Source: Actinomycetales bacterium (GTDB lineage Bacteria > Actinomycetota > Actinomycetes > S36-B12). Taken from it: a DNA stretch of 64,000 bases. How positions within the stretch are numbered: position 1 is the first letter of the stretch; every line of letters starts with the position of its first letter. The position numbers and the translations under genes were made by a program. The stretch covers positions 1-64,000 of the forward strand of contig WGLX01000003.1 in NCBI GenBank assembly GCA_016125355.1. The letters are read 5' to 3'. Shown here piece after piece: positions 9,801 to 17,747 of this stretch. The notes beneath the pieces were generated by a model that searched no databases, was not told where the DNA came from, and was given only the letters and a program-made list of their open reading frames with translations.

Positions 9801-10826
9801 ACGGGCGATGCCCTGGGCCGCGGCACGGGCGACGAGTTCATCGCGGTCCATGAGGACGTGTCCGACCCGGTCATCGTCGCCCAGCTCGCCGAGCGCATCC
9901 GCACGCAGTGCCACGGCGAGGTGGAGATCCTCGGCCACCGGATCGATCCCACCGTGAGCGTGGGCATCGCCCTGGGCACGCGGCGAGCGGATGCCGAGGC
10001 GCTGCTCCGCGACAGCACCCTGGCCATGCACCATGCCAAGGCCCAGGGTCGTGACCGCTGGGTGTTCGCCGACCCGGACCTCGCCAACGAGGCAGCGCAG
10101 CGGATGGCGATCGAGTCGGCCCTGCGCACCGGGCTGGACCGGAACGAGTTCGTCGCCTGGTACCAGCCCGTCGTCGCGCTGCGCAACGGAAACGTCGTCG
10201 GGTACGAGTCCCTGGTGCGCTGGATCCGGGACGGGACGGTGGAGATGCCCGACGACTTCCTGCCCGTGGCCGAGCGCTCCGGCCTTGTCGCCGCCATCGA
10301 CCAGTCGATGGCCGAGCAGGTCGTCGAACGACTCTCTCGCCTTCCTGAGGAGATGTTCATCGCCGTCAACGTCAGCGCGTTCACGTTGGAGACGACGCCG
10401 TTCGCGTCGTTCATCCAGGGTCTCCTGCAGCGGCACGGCGTCGACGCCCGGCGGTTGCACATGGAGGTCACCGAGACGCGACTGTTCACGGTCGCCCCCG
10501 CGATCCTCGAGCAGATGCGACTGCTCGACGGCATCGGTGTCCGCTGGTACGTCGATGACTTCGGCACGGGCTACTCCTCCATCACCCACGTGCGCGACCT
10601 GCCGGTCGCCGGGCTGAAGCTGGACAAGTCGTTCACCGAGGGCATCCGCGAAGGGGACGTGAAGGCGCGCAACCTCGCCGACGCGCTCCTCGGTCTCGCG
10701 AACGGCCTCGGCCTCGACACCGTTGCGGAGGGCATCGAGACGCAGGCCGAGGCGGCCTATCTCCGCACGCTCGGCTGGCAGCACGCCCAGGGCTGGCTGT
10801 ACGGCAAGGCGGCGCCGCTGCCGTAA
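6897..10826 (+). CDS. Multi-PAS sensor protein with GGDEF (degenerate) and EAL domains
   Basis: Six SERLYRLLAENSSDVxxLAD...WVSPSV..LGW...G....FVHPDD repeats, then GRGTGDEF, then EAL-domain motifs (YESLVRW, NVSA, EVTET, VDDFGTGYSS, LKLDKSF, AEGIET). GTG start chosen at 6897. Confidence 0.9.
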   Translation: MASKVRPGRAPSSDASTHGASTELASVLDSMLDPFILLTAVRDDSGALVDLRYLEANDAAVAYNQLTREEMIGARLLDLFPGQLDHGPLRQYFHTIETGEPTVLDDYAYPHEIIGQERRYDIRATRAGDGVALTWRDVTDRHREAQRVAESERLYRLLAENSSEVVLYAEDGRTISWVSEAAAATLGYLPAQLTGHTAAEFVHPDDLSRMLEGIRVSDDTGTINRLRLRWRLPDGTYCWVEAAGRPVEGSHGRVVVAHRVDNEVRTEADLATSEALFRRIALNMKDVILLADQTTAFDWVSPSVTTTLGWAAEDIIGRRATDFVHPDDVPRLRDDVQHSNEAMVAIYPRYRWRTPDGGYRWIQASGRPFVDETTGELRRLVTLRDIDDQVRAEQELEASERLYRLLAENSSDVILLADGTGLLHWVSPSVAEMLGWAEAEIVGRHVREFVHPDDRTRLAEAIARSSETTENVTLRYRWRHRDGHYVWVEGAGHPVRDESGQQRRVVRLRDIDHEVAAEEELATSEEQYRLIAENSSDVIILADEENRALWVSPSVATALGWEPQDMVGHAAHEFMHPDDWPADDHLGEDRSARLDRPQRYRVRTKDGSFRSMEAVVRSLSDGSGAGGRRVVRLRDIEEQVRAEDELAASERLYRLLTENSSDIVLLADQEGTVLWASPVVENELGWTPAEMVGRRNAEFIHPDDVAPMLTTLRASVASGTVARLKYRLRSKDGCYHWFDASGRNLPADEKAGVRRVVRLRNIDDQVAAEAGLAASESTYRVLAENASDVVWQVDDEGDILWISPSVTSVLGWQPDDLVGRPSSELIDAADRDRFGQAVDHVRRGRAMSGEYRAQTVDGSTRWMEGSLRTARAEDHAARIGTLRDIDDVVQARRSMEFALQHDQATGLPVRQAVMEGVRHLQHQMHNGDQVAVLTIGIDHLKDINDAFGHHVGDAVVSTLARRIGLAIGTGDALGRGTGDEFIAVHEDVSDPVIVAQLAERIRTQCHGEVEILGHRIDPTVSVGIALGTRRADAEALLRDSTLAMHHAKAQGRDRWVFADPDLANEAAQRMAIESALRTGLDRNEFVAWYQPVVALRNGNVVGYESLVRWIRDGTVEMPDDFLPVAERSGLVAAIDQSMAEQVVERLSRLPEEMFIAVNVSAFTLETTPFASFIQGLLQRHGVDARRLHMEVTETRLFTVAPAILEQMRLLDGIGVRWYVDDFGTGYSSITHVRDLPVAGLKLDKSFTEGIREGDVKARNLADALLGLANGLGLDTVAEGIETQAEAAYLRTLGWQHAQGWLYGKAAPLP

Positions 10827-10853
10827 TGCGGCCCCGTCCGGCGCCTCCATGGC

Positions 10854-11789
10854 GTGTGGTTGGGTGAGCGCGTGATCCACGCTCGGGCCCTGACCAAGAC
10901 GTACGGCGACTTCACCGCCGTCGCCGGCATCGACTTCGACGTGCAGCCCGGCGAGTCCTTCGGCATCCTCGGGCCGAACGGCGCGGGCAAGTCGACCACC
11001 ATGCGCATGCTCGGCGCCACGCTGCAGCGCTCGTCGGGGGACCTGAGGATCCTCGACCACGATCCGGTGAGCGACGGCCCGCTCATCCGGGCGCACCTGG
11101 GTGTCGTGCCGCAGGAGGACAACCTCGACACCGAGCTCACCGTCGCCGAGAACATCTACACCTACGGCCGGTACTTCGGGCTGAAGCGCGGCTACCTGCG
11201 CGGGCGGGTGGATGACCTGCTCGCCTTCGCACAGCTCGAGGACAAGCGCGATGCCAAGGTCGACGATCTCAGCGGCGGCATGAAGCGGCGGCTGACGATC
11301 GCGCGCGGGCTCGTCAACGAGCCGACGATCCTGCTCCTGGACGAGCCCACCACCGGGCTCGATCCCCAGGCGCGGCACGTCCTGTGGGATCGCCTGTTCC
11401 GTCTGAAGGAGACCGGCGTCACGCTGGTCATCACCACGCACCACATGGACGAGGCCGAGCAGCTGTGCGACCGGCTGGTGGTCATGGACCGCGCCCGCAT
11501 CGTCGCCGAGGGCTCGCCGGCCGACCTCATCCGCCGCTACTCGACCCGCGAGGTCGTCGAGGTGCGCTTCGGCTCCGATCGCAATGCCGAGGTGGCCACC
11601 CAGCTCGAGGGCATCGGCGAGCGTCGCGAGGTGCTCGCCGACCGCATCCTCGTCTACACCGACACGGGCGAGGCCGACCTCGAGCACATCGTGGGCCGCG
11701 GGTTCATGCCGGTGACCTCGCTCGTGCGGCGGTCGTCCCTCGAGGACGTATTCCTCCACCTCACCGGCCGCAGCCTGGCGGACGAATGA
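10854..11789 (+). CDS. ABC transporter ATP-binding protein (NodI/DrrA-like)
   Basis: Walker A GPNGAGKSTT, signature LSGGMKRRL, Walker B ILLLDEPTTGLD; real start may be GTG 10872. Confidence 0.92.
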   Translation: MWLGERVIHARALTKTYGDFTAVAGIDFDVQPGESFGILGPNGAGKSTTMRMLGATLQRSSGDLRILDHDPVSDGPLIRAHLGVVPQEDNLDTELTVAENIYTYGRYFGLKRGYLRGRVDDLLAFAQLEDKRDAKVDDLSGGMKRRLTIARGLVNEPTILLLDEPTTGLDPQARHVLWDRLFRLKETGVTLVITTHHMDEAEQLCDRLVVMDRARIVAEGSPADLIRRYSTREVVEVRFGSDRNAEVATQLEGIGERREVLADRILVYTDTGEADLEHIVGRGFMPVTSLVRRSSLEDVFLHLTGRSLADE

Positions 11790-12607
11790 CGATCGCAACG
11801 CGCATCGACGCACCCGTCGGGATCCACGGACCGCGCCGCGGCGCCTGGCATGTGGCCGAGTACCGGCTGCGGAACATGTGGAAGTGGCGCAGCGCGATCA
11901 TCTCGTTCGGCATCGGCCACCCCGTGCTGTACCTCGCGTCGATCGGGCTGGGCGTGGGCCTGCTCGTCGACACGAGCTCCGGCGGGGTGGACGGCGTGCC
12001 GTACCTCGTGTTCCTCGGTCCCGCCCTGCTCGCGACCGCCGCGCTCCAGGGCGGTGGAGACGAGACGATGTTCCCGACCCTCGCCGGCTTCCTGTGGAAC
12101 AAGCTCTTCTACTCGATGCGCGCCACGTCGCTGACCGGCGCGCAGATCGCCGACGGCGTGCTGTTGGCTGCGGGCTTCCGGGTGCTGTTCACGACCCTCA
12201 CGTACTGGCTGGTGCTGGCGATCTTCGGTGCGGTCTCGTGGTCAACGGCGCCATCCCTCGTCGCGCTGGGCCTGCTTGCCGGACTGGCGTGGGGCGCCGT
12301 CATGCTCGCCGCCACCTCGTTCGTGAAGCACGAGGACGGCTTCCTGTCGCTGGTCGGCCGGCTCATCGTCATGCCGATGTTCCTGTTCTCCGGCACGTTC
12401 TACCCCCTCGACGCACTGCCCCTGGCCATCCGGTGGGTCGGATGGATCAGCCCCCTGTGGCACGCCACGGAGCTCGGCCGCTGGCTGTCGTACGGGCTGG
12501 CGCTGCCCTGGTGGCAGCTCGCGATCAGCGTGATCTACCTGCTCGCCCTCGCCGTCGGCGGCCTGCTGATCGGCCGGCGCCAGTTCGAGAGGCGGCTTAC
12601 GTCGTGA
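11786..12607 (+). CDS. ABC-2 type permease (NodJ/DrrB-like)
   Basis: ATG overlaps the upstream stop (ATGA); six-TM-type hydrophobicity; RLIVMPMFLFSGTFYPLDALP. Confidence 0.88.
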   Translation: MTIATRIDAPVGIHGPRRGAWHVAEYRLRNMWKWRSAIISFGIGHPVLYLASIGLGVGLLVDTSSGGVDGVPYLVFLGPALLATAALQGGGDETMFPTLAGFLWNKLFYSMRATSLTGAQIADGVLLAAGFRVLFTTLTYWLVLAIFGAVSWSTAPSLVALGLLAGLAWGAVMLAATSFVKHEDGFLSLVGRLIVMPMFLFSGTFYPLDALPLAIRWVGWISPLWHATELGRWLSYGLALPWWQLAISVIYLLALAVGGLLIGRRQFERRLTS

Positions 12608-13431
12608 TCACCGCAGCCGCTGTCGCCATCGCCGATCGCCGTACCGGACGGTTCGGGTCGTCGATCTACTCGGGCCGCCCGTACGCCACCATCCTGCGCA
12701 ACTTCGCCGCGCTGCGCACGAGCAATGCGTTCGTGTTCTTCACCGGCTTCGTCGAGCCGGTGATCTTCCTGCTGGCCTTCGGGTACGGAGTCGGCAGCCT
12801 GGTCGGCACCATCGATGTGGCCGGGCAGCAGGTTCCCTATGCCGCCTACCTCGCCCCCGCCCTGCTCGCCTCGAGCGCGATGAACGGCGCCATCATCGAC
12901 TCCACGTTCAACGTCTTCTTCAAGATGCACTTCATGAAGCTGTACCACGCGATGATGTCGACCTCGCTGGGTGCGCTGGACGTGGCCCTCGGCGAGATCG
13001 GCTGGGCGATGCTGCGCGGCGGCACGTACGCGGTCGGCTTCATGGTGGTGGCGGCGGTGTTCGGCCTGCTCACCTCGTGGTGGTCACTGCTCATGATCCC
13101 GGCGGCCGTGCTCGTGGCGTTCGCGTTCGCGTCGGTCGGCATGACGCTGACGTCGTATATGAAGTCGTTCCAGCAGCTGAACTGGGTGCAGTTCTGGATC
13201 CTGCCCATGTTCCTGTTCTCCGGGACGTTCTTCCCCATCACCGCCTATCCCGAGTGGCTGCAGGCGATCATCACGGTCACGCCGCTGTGGCAGGCGATCG
13301 CGATGATGCGCGGCCTCGCCCTCGGCATGTTCGACCTCGGCCTGCTCGTGCACGTGCTGTATTTCGCCGTCTTCGTCGTCGTCGGCCTCACGCTCACGAC
13401 CCGCCGCCTCAACGCCCTCTTCCTCCGCTGA
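12604..13431 (+). CDS. ABC-2 type permease (second)
   Basis: GTG overlaps upstream stop; WILPMFLFSGTFFPITAYPEWLQ motif homologous to previous gene. Confidence 0.88.
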   Translation: MITAAAVAIADRRTGRFGSSIYSGRPYATILRNFAALRTSNAFVFFTGFVEPVIFLLAFGYGVGSLVGTIDVAGQQVPYAAYLAPALLASSAMNGAIIDSTFNVFFKMHFMKLYHAMMSTSLGALDVALGEIGWAMLRGGTYAVGFMVVAAVFGLLTSWWSLLMIPAAVLVAFAFASVGMTLTSYMKSFQQLNWVQFWILPMFLFSGTFFPITAYPEWLQAIITVTPLWQAIAMMRGLALGMFDLGLLVHVLYFAVFVVVGLTLTTRRLNALFLR

Positions 13432-13480
13432 CGAGTTGAACCGCTTCCCGGCTCAAATCTGCAGAACTGAACCGGGATCG
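13431..13480 (+). repeat. Palindromic intergenic element copy 2 (inverted relative to 219-268)
   Basis: gagttgaaccgcttcccggctcaaatctgcagaactgaaccgggatcg; imperfect palindrome, followed by another ctgaaccgcttccc at about 13496. Confidence 0.9.
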
Positions 13481-13525
13481 TGCCTCAACTGCCCATCTGA
13501 ACCGCTTCCCTGCTACACCTGAAGC

Positions 13526-14920
13526 ATGTTCCTGACGTTCCTCGGCGGCGCCGGCACCGTGACGGGATCGAAGACGCTCGTGGAGGCGGGTGCCCCCGGC
13601 GAGGAGCAGCGGGTGCTCATCGACTGCGGACTGTTCCAGGGGCCACGGGAGATCCGCGAGCGCAACTGGGAGACCTTCCCGATCGACCCCGCCACCGTGA
13701 AGGCCGTGATCCTCACGCACGCGCATCTCGACCACTGCGGCTACCTCCCCGCGCTCGTCCGCGAGGGGTTCGCCGGGCCGGTCTACTGCTCGCCCAACAC
13801 GGCCGACCTGGTGCCGATCATCCTTCGTGACAGCGCCAAGCTGCAGGAGGAGGACACCGCGTGGGCGAGGACGAAGGGCTTCTCCCGACACGTGGATCCC
13901 CGACCCCTGTACGACGCCACCGATGCCGAGCAGGCCATTGCGCTGCTGCGGCCCATCGAGTTCGGCATCGACATCACGCCCATCCCCTCCCTCACCGCGC
14001 GACTGGCGCCGGCCGGCCACATCCTCGGCTCCTCGACGATCACGCTCGTGGACCAGCTGCGTCAGCGAACGGTGGTGTTCAGCGGCGACCTCGGACGCGG
14101 AAACCACCCGCTGCTCGAGGGTCCCCATCCTCCCGAGGACGCCGATGCCGTCGTCATCGAGTCGACCTACGGCGACCGGGAGCACGGCGATGTCGAGGCC
14201 GAGATCGACGAGATGGCCGCCGCCATCACCCGCACGCTCCACCGCGGCGGCACCGTGGTGATCCCCGCCTTCGCCGTCGATCGCACCGAGGTGCTGCTCA
14301 TCGCGCTGCGCCGCCTGCAGGACCAGCAGCGCATCCCCATGGCGCAGATCTCCGTCGACAGCCCCATGGCCCTGGCCGCCCTGCGCGTCTACGTGCAAGC
14401 GATCCGCGACCACGATCCGGAGATCCTCACGGCCATCGATGCCGAGGGACCTGAGGCGATCGACCTGCCCAACCTCGACGAGGCCACCACCCGCGAGCAG
14501 TCCATGGCGCTCGACAGCGGGGGGCCGCGCATCATCGTCTCGGCATCCGGCATGGCGAGCGGCGGGCGCGTCACCCATCACCTCAAGGCGGCCCTGCCCG
14601 ACCGACGCAACACGATCCTGCTGGTCGGCTACCAGGCGGTGGGCACGCCGGGACGCCTGCTGCTCGACGGCGTCCACGAGCTCAAGATCCACGGGCAGTA
14701 CGTCCCCGTGCGCGCCGAGATCGCGGAGATCGAGGCGTTCTCGGTGCACGCCGGGCCGCAGGAGCTCGTCGACTGGATCGCCGGCACGCGCGAGCCGCCC
14801 GCACAGGTGTTCGTCAATCACGGCGAGCCGGAGGCCGCAGAGGCACTGGCCGACCGGATCAGGGACCAGCTCGACGTGGCCGTCGTCATGGCCCAGCCCG
14901 GCGACCGCGTCCGTATCTGA
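13526..14920 (+). CDS. MBL-fold/beta-CASP RNA-processing exonuclease-like hydrolase
   Basis: ILTHAHLDHCGYLP (HxHxDH), GHILGSSTI, FSGDLGRGNHPLL, ASGMASGGRVTHHL, C-terminal FSVHA. Confidence 0.9.
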   Translation: MFLTFLGGAGTVTGSKTLVEAGAPGEEQRVLIDCGLFQGPREIRERNWETFPIDPATVKAVILTHAHLDHCGYLPALVREGFAGPVYCSPNTADLVPIILRDSAKLQEEDTAWARTKGFSRHVDPRPLYDATDAEQAIALLRPIEFGIDITPIPSLTARLAPAGHILGSSTITLVDQLRQRTVVFSGDLGRGNHPLLEGPHPPEDADAVVIESTYGDREHGDVEAEIDEMAAAITRTLHRGGTVVIPAFAVDRTEVLLIALRRLQDQQRIPMAQISVDSPMALAALRVYVQAIRDHDPEILTAIDAEGPEAIDLPNLDEATTREQSMALDSGGPRIIVSASGMASGGRVTHHLKAALPDRRNTILLVGYQAVGTPGRLLLDGVHELKIHGQYVPVRAEIAEIEAFSVHAGPQELVDWIAGTREPPAQVFVNHGEPEAAEALADRIRDQLDVAVVMAQPGDRVRI

Positions 14921-14949
14921 CGGCTCGTCCCCACCGCTACCGTCATCCC

Positions 14950-15747
14950 ATGACAACGCGGGCCGAGTCCGATGCCTTCCTCGAGGCCCTCCTCGCGAGG
15001 CTGGACGCTGACCCCCAGGTCGTCGGCCTGGTGCTCGCCGGTTCGTCGGCCGACTGGAGCCGCCGCGACCGCTGGTCCGACCACGACTTCCTCATGGTCA
15101 CGGTCGATGGCGTCCAGGAGCACTACCGCACCGACCTGACCTGGCTGCCGGACCACGAGGGCATCGGCTGGTGGTTCCGCGAGACCGCCCACGGCCTCAA
15201 GGTCCTCTACCGATCGGGCCTGCTCCTCGAGTTCGCCGTGTTCGATCGCGCCGAGTTCGCGACCTGCGCCCTCGACCGGTACCGCGTGGCCCTCGACCGA
15301 CGTGCGCCCGGCGAACCGGACGTCCCGTCGATCGCCGAGGTCGCCGCCGCGGTGCAGGGCCGCAGCACGGCAATCCCACCGGCCGATCCTGTCTCCACCC
15401 TCCGCCACTTCCTCGCGCTCGTGTACGTCGGCACCGGACGGGCGCGTCGGGGCGAGCGGCTGAGCGCCAACGTCTTCCTCCGCGACTACGCGACGGCTGC
15501 CCTGCTGCGGCTCCTGCAGTCGCTGGCCGACGGGGCGACGGGCGGGGCCGATCGGCTCGATCCGTGGCGCCGGGTGGAGGGGACCTGGCCGGACGTCGCC
15601 GCGGAGCTGGACGCCGCGCTGGCACGTCCGGTCGAGGGGGTCGGCCCGGCGCTCCTCGACGTGGCCGCGCGGGCGCTGCCGCCCCGATGGGCGGGCTGGC
15701 CGGCCGAGGACCTCGACCTCGTGCGCGGCCTCCTCGAGCGCCCCTGA
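14950..15747 (+). CDS. Nucleotidyltransferase domain-containing protein (aminoglycoside adenylyltransferase-like fold)
   Basis: LVLAGSSADWSRRDRWSDHDFLMVT (GSxAxxxxxxxSDxD) motif. Confidence 0.7.
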   Translation: MTTRAESDAFLEALLARLDADPQVVGLVLAGSSADWSRRDRWSDHDFLMVTVDGVQEHYRTDLTWLPDHEGIGWWFRETAHGLKVLYRSGLLLEFAVFDRAEFATCALDRYRVALDRRAPGEPDVPSIAEVAAAVQGRSTAIPPADPVSTLRHFLALVYVGTGRARRGERLSANVFLRDYATAALLRLLQSLADGATGGADRLDPWRRVEGTWPDVAAELDAALARPVEGVGPALLDVAARALPPRWAGWPAEDLDLVRGLLERP

Positions 15748-15867
15748 CCGGTCACGCCGGCCGTTCCCGGCGCTCGGCGGACGGCAGATTTCGCGCCCGA
15801 TTAACCGAAGCGCCGGACGGATGTCAGACCCACCGCCTACTGTGCCCGGTGGACAGGGGAGGCTGAT

Positions 15868-16110
15868 GTGACGAGCGGGACGCTTGTGACCCTAGCGCTG
15901 GCGGCGACCGGCCTGCTGGTCGTGGGCGCCCGCCTCATCGAGGACCCCAGCACGACGGGACTGGTCGTGGGCCTCGCCGCCCTCATCCTCGGCACCGCCC
16001 TCGCGGCCACGGCCGTCGCTGCGGCCTGGCGGGCACCGCGCCCCGCCGTCATCGACGAGGACGCGCCAGGACCCGCCCGGCCCCGGGGCTCCGCCCGGCC
16101 CCGGGGCTAG
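15868..16110 (+). CDS. Small two-TM membrane protein, hypothetical
   Basis: 80 aa, TLVTLALAATGLLVVGARL / GLAALILGTALAATAVAAAW; GTG start with gggagg upstream; ends in duplicated RPRGSARPRG. Confidence 0.55.
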   Translation: MTSGTLVTLALAATGLLVVGARLIEDPSTTGLVVGLAALILGTALAATAVAAAWRAPRPAVIDEDAPGPARPRGSARPRG

Positions 16111-16757
16111 GCGTCCCCCGGCGCAGCCCCCGGCCCGACGTTGTCGGCCAGCCACTCGAGCAGCGGGCGCATCGCCCGCCAGTCCCCGCGCACCATGGTG
16201 AACGCCTTGCGCCCCGCCAGCTCCGGGGCCACGGGGTAGTGCCGCGACACGGTCAGCGCGCGGTAGCGGAGCAGGTCGATGCGCGGGTGGTCGGCGTCGT
16301 ACCCCTTGGGACGGGTCTTCAGCGGCTGCCCGTCGACGTGGAAGCGCCGCTGCGCCGTTCGCACGAGCCGCTCCAGTTCGGCGCCTCGCGGCCCCGCGAC
16401 CGCCTCCCGGTAGCGAGCCACCTGCTGGCCCTGCGGGGCGTACCACCCTCCGGCGACCATCAGGCCCTGCGCCGAGACCTGGACGTAGTAGCCGACGGCG
16501 TCCTCGAGGTTGACCACTGCGCCCTGGTGGTCCTTGATTGGGGTCTTGTCCTTGCTGAACCGGGTGTCGCGGTGCGGGCGGAACAGCCGCGCGGCGCCGA
16601 ACTCCGGCTCGAGGTCGGCCACGAGGTCCGTCAGCGGCCCGCGGACCGCGGACTCGTACTCGCCCTTGTGCTCCTGCCACCACTCCCGCGAGTTGTTGGC
16701 CGCGAGCGCGTCGTAGAACTCGAACGCCTCCGCCGGGAAGCCCGTGAACGCCGCCAC
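16107..16757 (-). CDS. DUF2461 domain-containing protein
   Basis: FTGFPAEAFEFYDALAANNSREWWQEHKGEYE... RFSKDKTPIKDH...YYVQVSAQGLMVAGGWY. Confidence 0.88.
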   Translation of the reverse strand: MAAFTGFPAEAFEFYDALAANNSREWWQEHKGEYESAVRGPLTDLVADLEPEFGAARLFRPHRDTRFSKDKTPIKDHQGAVVNLEDAVGYYVQVSAQGLMVAGGWYAPQGQQVARYREAVAGPRGAELERLVRTAQRRFHVDGQPLKTRPKGYDADHPRIDLLRYRALTVSRHYPVAPELAGRKAFTMVRGDWRAMRPLLEWLADNVGPGAAPGDA

Positions 16758-16759
16758 CG

Positions 16760-17125
16760 CTACGCCCCGAAGAACTGCCGGGCCCTGCCGTTGTAGAGGA
16801 GGCCGAGGGTGATCAGGCCGAGCAGCACCTGCACGGTCGACGCGAGCCAGAGCCCCGGCGCGATGATGAACGTCCAGACACCGGCGATGATCCATAGGAC
16901 GGAGACCAGGGCCACGAGGAAGCGCGCCCCGCGACTGCCGTTCGCGATCCCTCGAGCGACCAGCAGGTAGATGAGCCCGAGCACGATCGTGACAACGGCC
17001 GACACCCAGCCAAGGTCGTCGCCCCGGTTGAAGAGCCGGACGATCCCCGCCACCACGCCGAGCACGCCGGAGATCAGGATGACGACGAAGACGATGCTCA
17101 CGCTGAACGGACGGCTCCCGGCCAC
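16760..17125 (-). CDS. Integral membrane protein, hypothetical
   Basis: Four hydrophobic segments; GTG start assumed. Confidence 0.65.
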   Translation of the reverse strand: MAGSRPFSVSIVFVVILISGVLGVVAGIVRLFNRGDDLGWVSAVVTIVLGLIYLLVARGIANGSRGARFLVALVSVLWIIAGVWTFIIAPGLWLASTVQVLLGLITLGLLYNGRARQFFGA

Positions 17126-17251
17126 GGTTCCTCCTCCAAGACGGGCGCACGAGGCCCGTCGACACCGAAAGCATGTCACTACACGACACGTCGCCGAGCC
17201 GACTCGCGCGAAGCCGCCGACGCGGGGCCGCGGCCCCGCTACCCTCGCGGC

Positions 17252-17734
17252 ATGAGCCAGCAGACCGAGCAGCAATCGGTGCTCAAGGTCCGGGAGGCGC
17301 TGACTCGGCTCGGCGCGCGCGGCGAGGTTCGCGCCCTGGACGACAGCGCCCGCACCGCGAAGGAGGCCGCGTCCGCCCTCGGCATCGAGGTCGGGCAGAT
17401 CGCCAGTTCTCTAGTGTTCCTGGCCGACGGCGAGCCCGTGCTCGTCATCGCCTCAGGCGGCCACCGGGTGGACGAGCTGCAGCTCGGCTCGGTGCTCGAC
17501 GCCACGCACGTCACCAAGGCCTCGGCTGACGAGGTGCGCAAGGCGACCGGCTTCGCCATCGGTGGCGTCGCTCCGGTCGGCCATCCGAAGCCCCTGCGCA
17601 CGATCGTCGACATCGCCCTGAGCCAGTACGACGAGGTATGGGCCGCCGGCGGCCACCCCCACTACGTGTTCCCGACCAGTTACGACGAGCTGCTGCGCGT
17701 CACCGCGGGCGAGGCCGCCGAGATCGGCGCCTGA
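17252..17734 (+). CDS. YbaK/EbsC-family aminoacyl-tRNA deacylase-like protein
   Basis: RTAKEAASALGIEVGQIASSLVF...VLVIASGGHRVD...ATGFAIGGVAPVGH. Confidence 0.9.
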   Translation: MSQQTEQQSVLKVREALTRLGARGEVRALDDSARTAKEAASALGIEVGQIASSLVFLADGEPVLVIASGGHRVDELQLGSVLDATHVTKASADEVRKATGFAIGGVAPVGHPKPLRTIVDIALSQYDEVWAAGGHPHYVFPTSYDELLRVTAGEAAEIGA

Positions 17735-17747
17735 ATCAGGATCGCCG

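Noticed and set aside
8292-11813. 1173-aa - strand ORF opposite the PAS/GGDEF/EAL and ABC genes
   Set aside because: Antisense artefact of GC-rich codon usage; it spans several clearly coding + genes and has no recognisable domain.
10854-13431. Possible antibiotic-export or biosynthetic gene cluster around the ABC-2 transporter
   Set aside because: ATPase plus two permeases stand alone; no biosynthetic or resistance genes adjacent.
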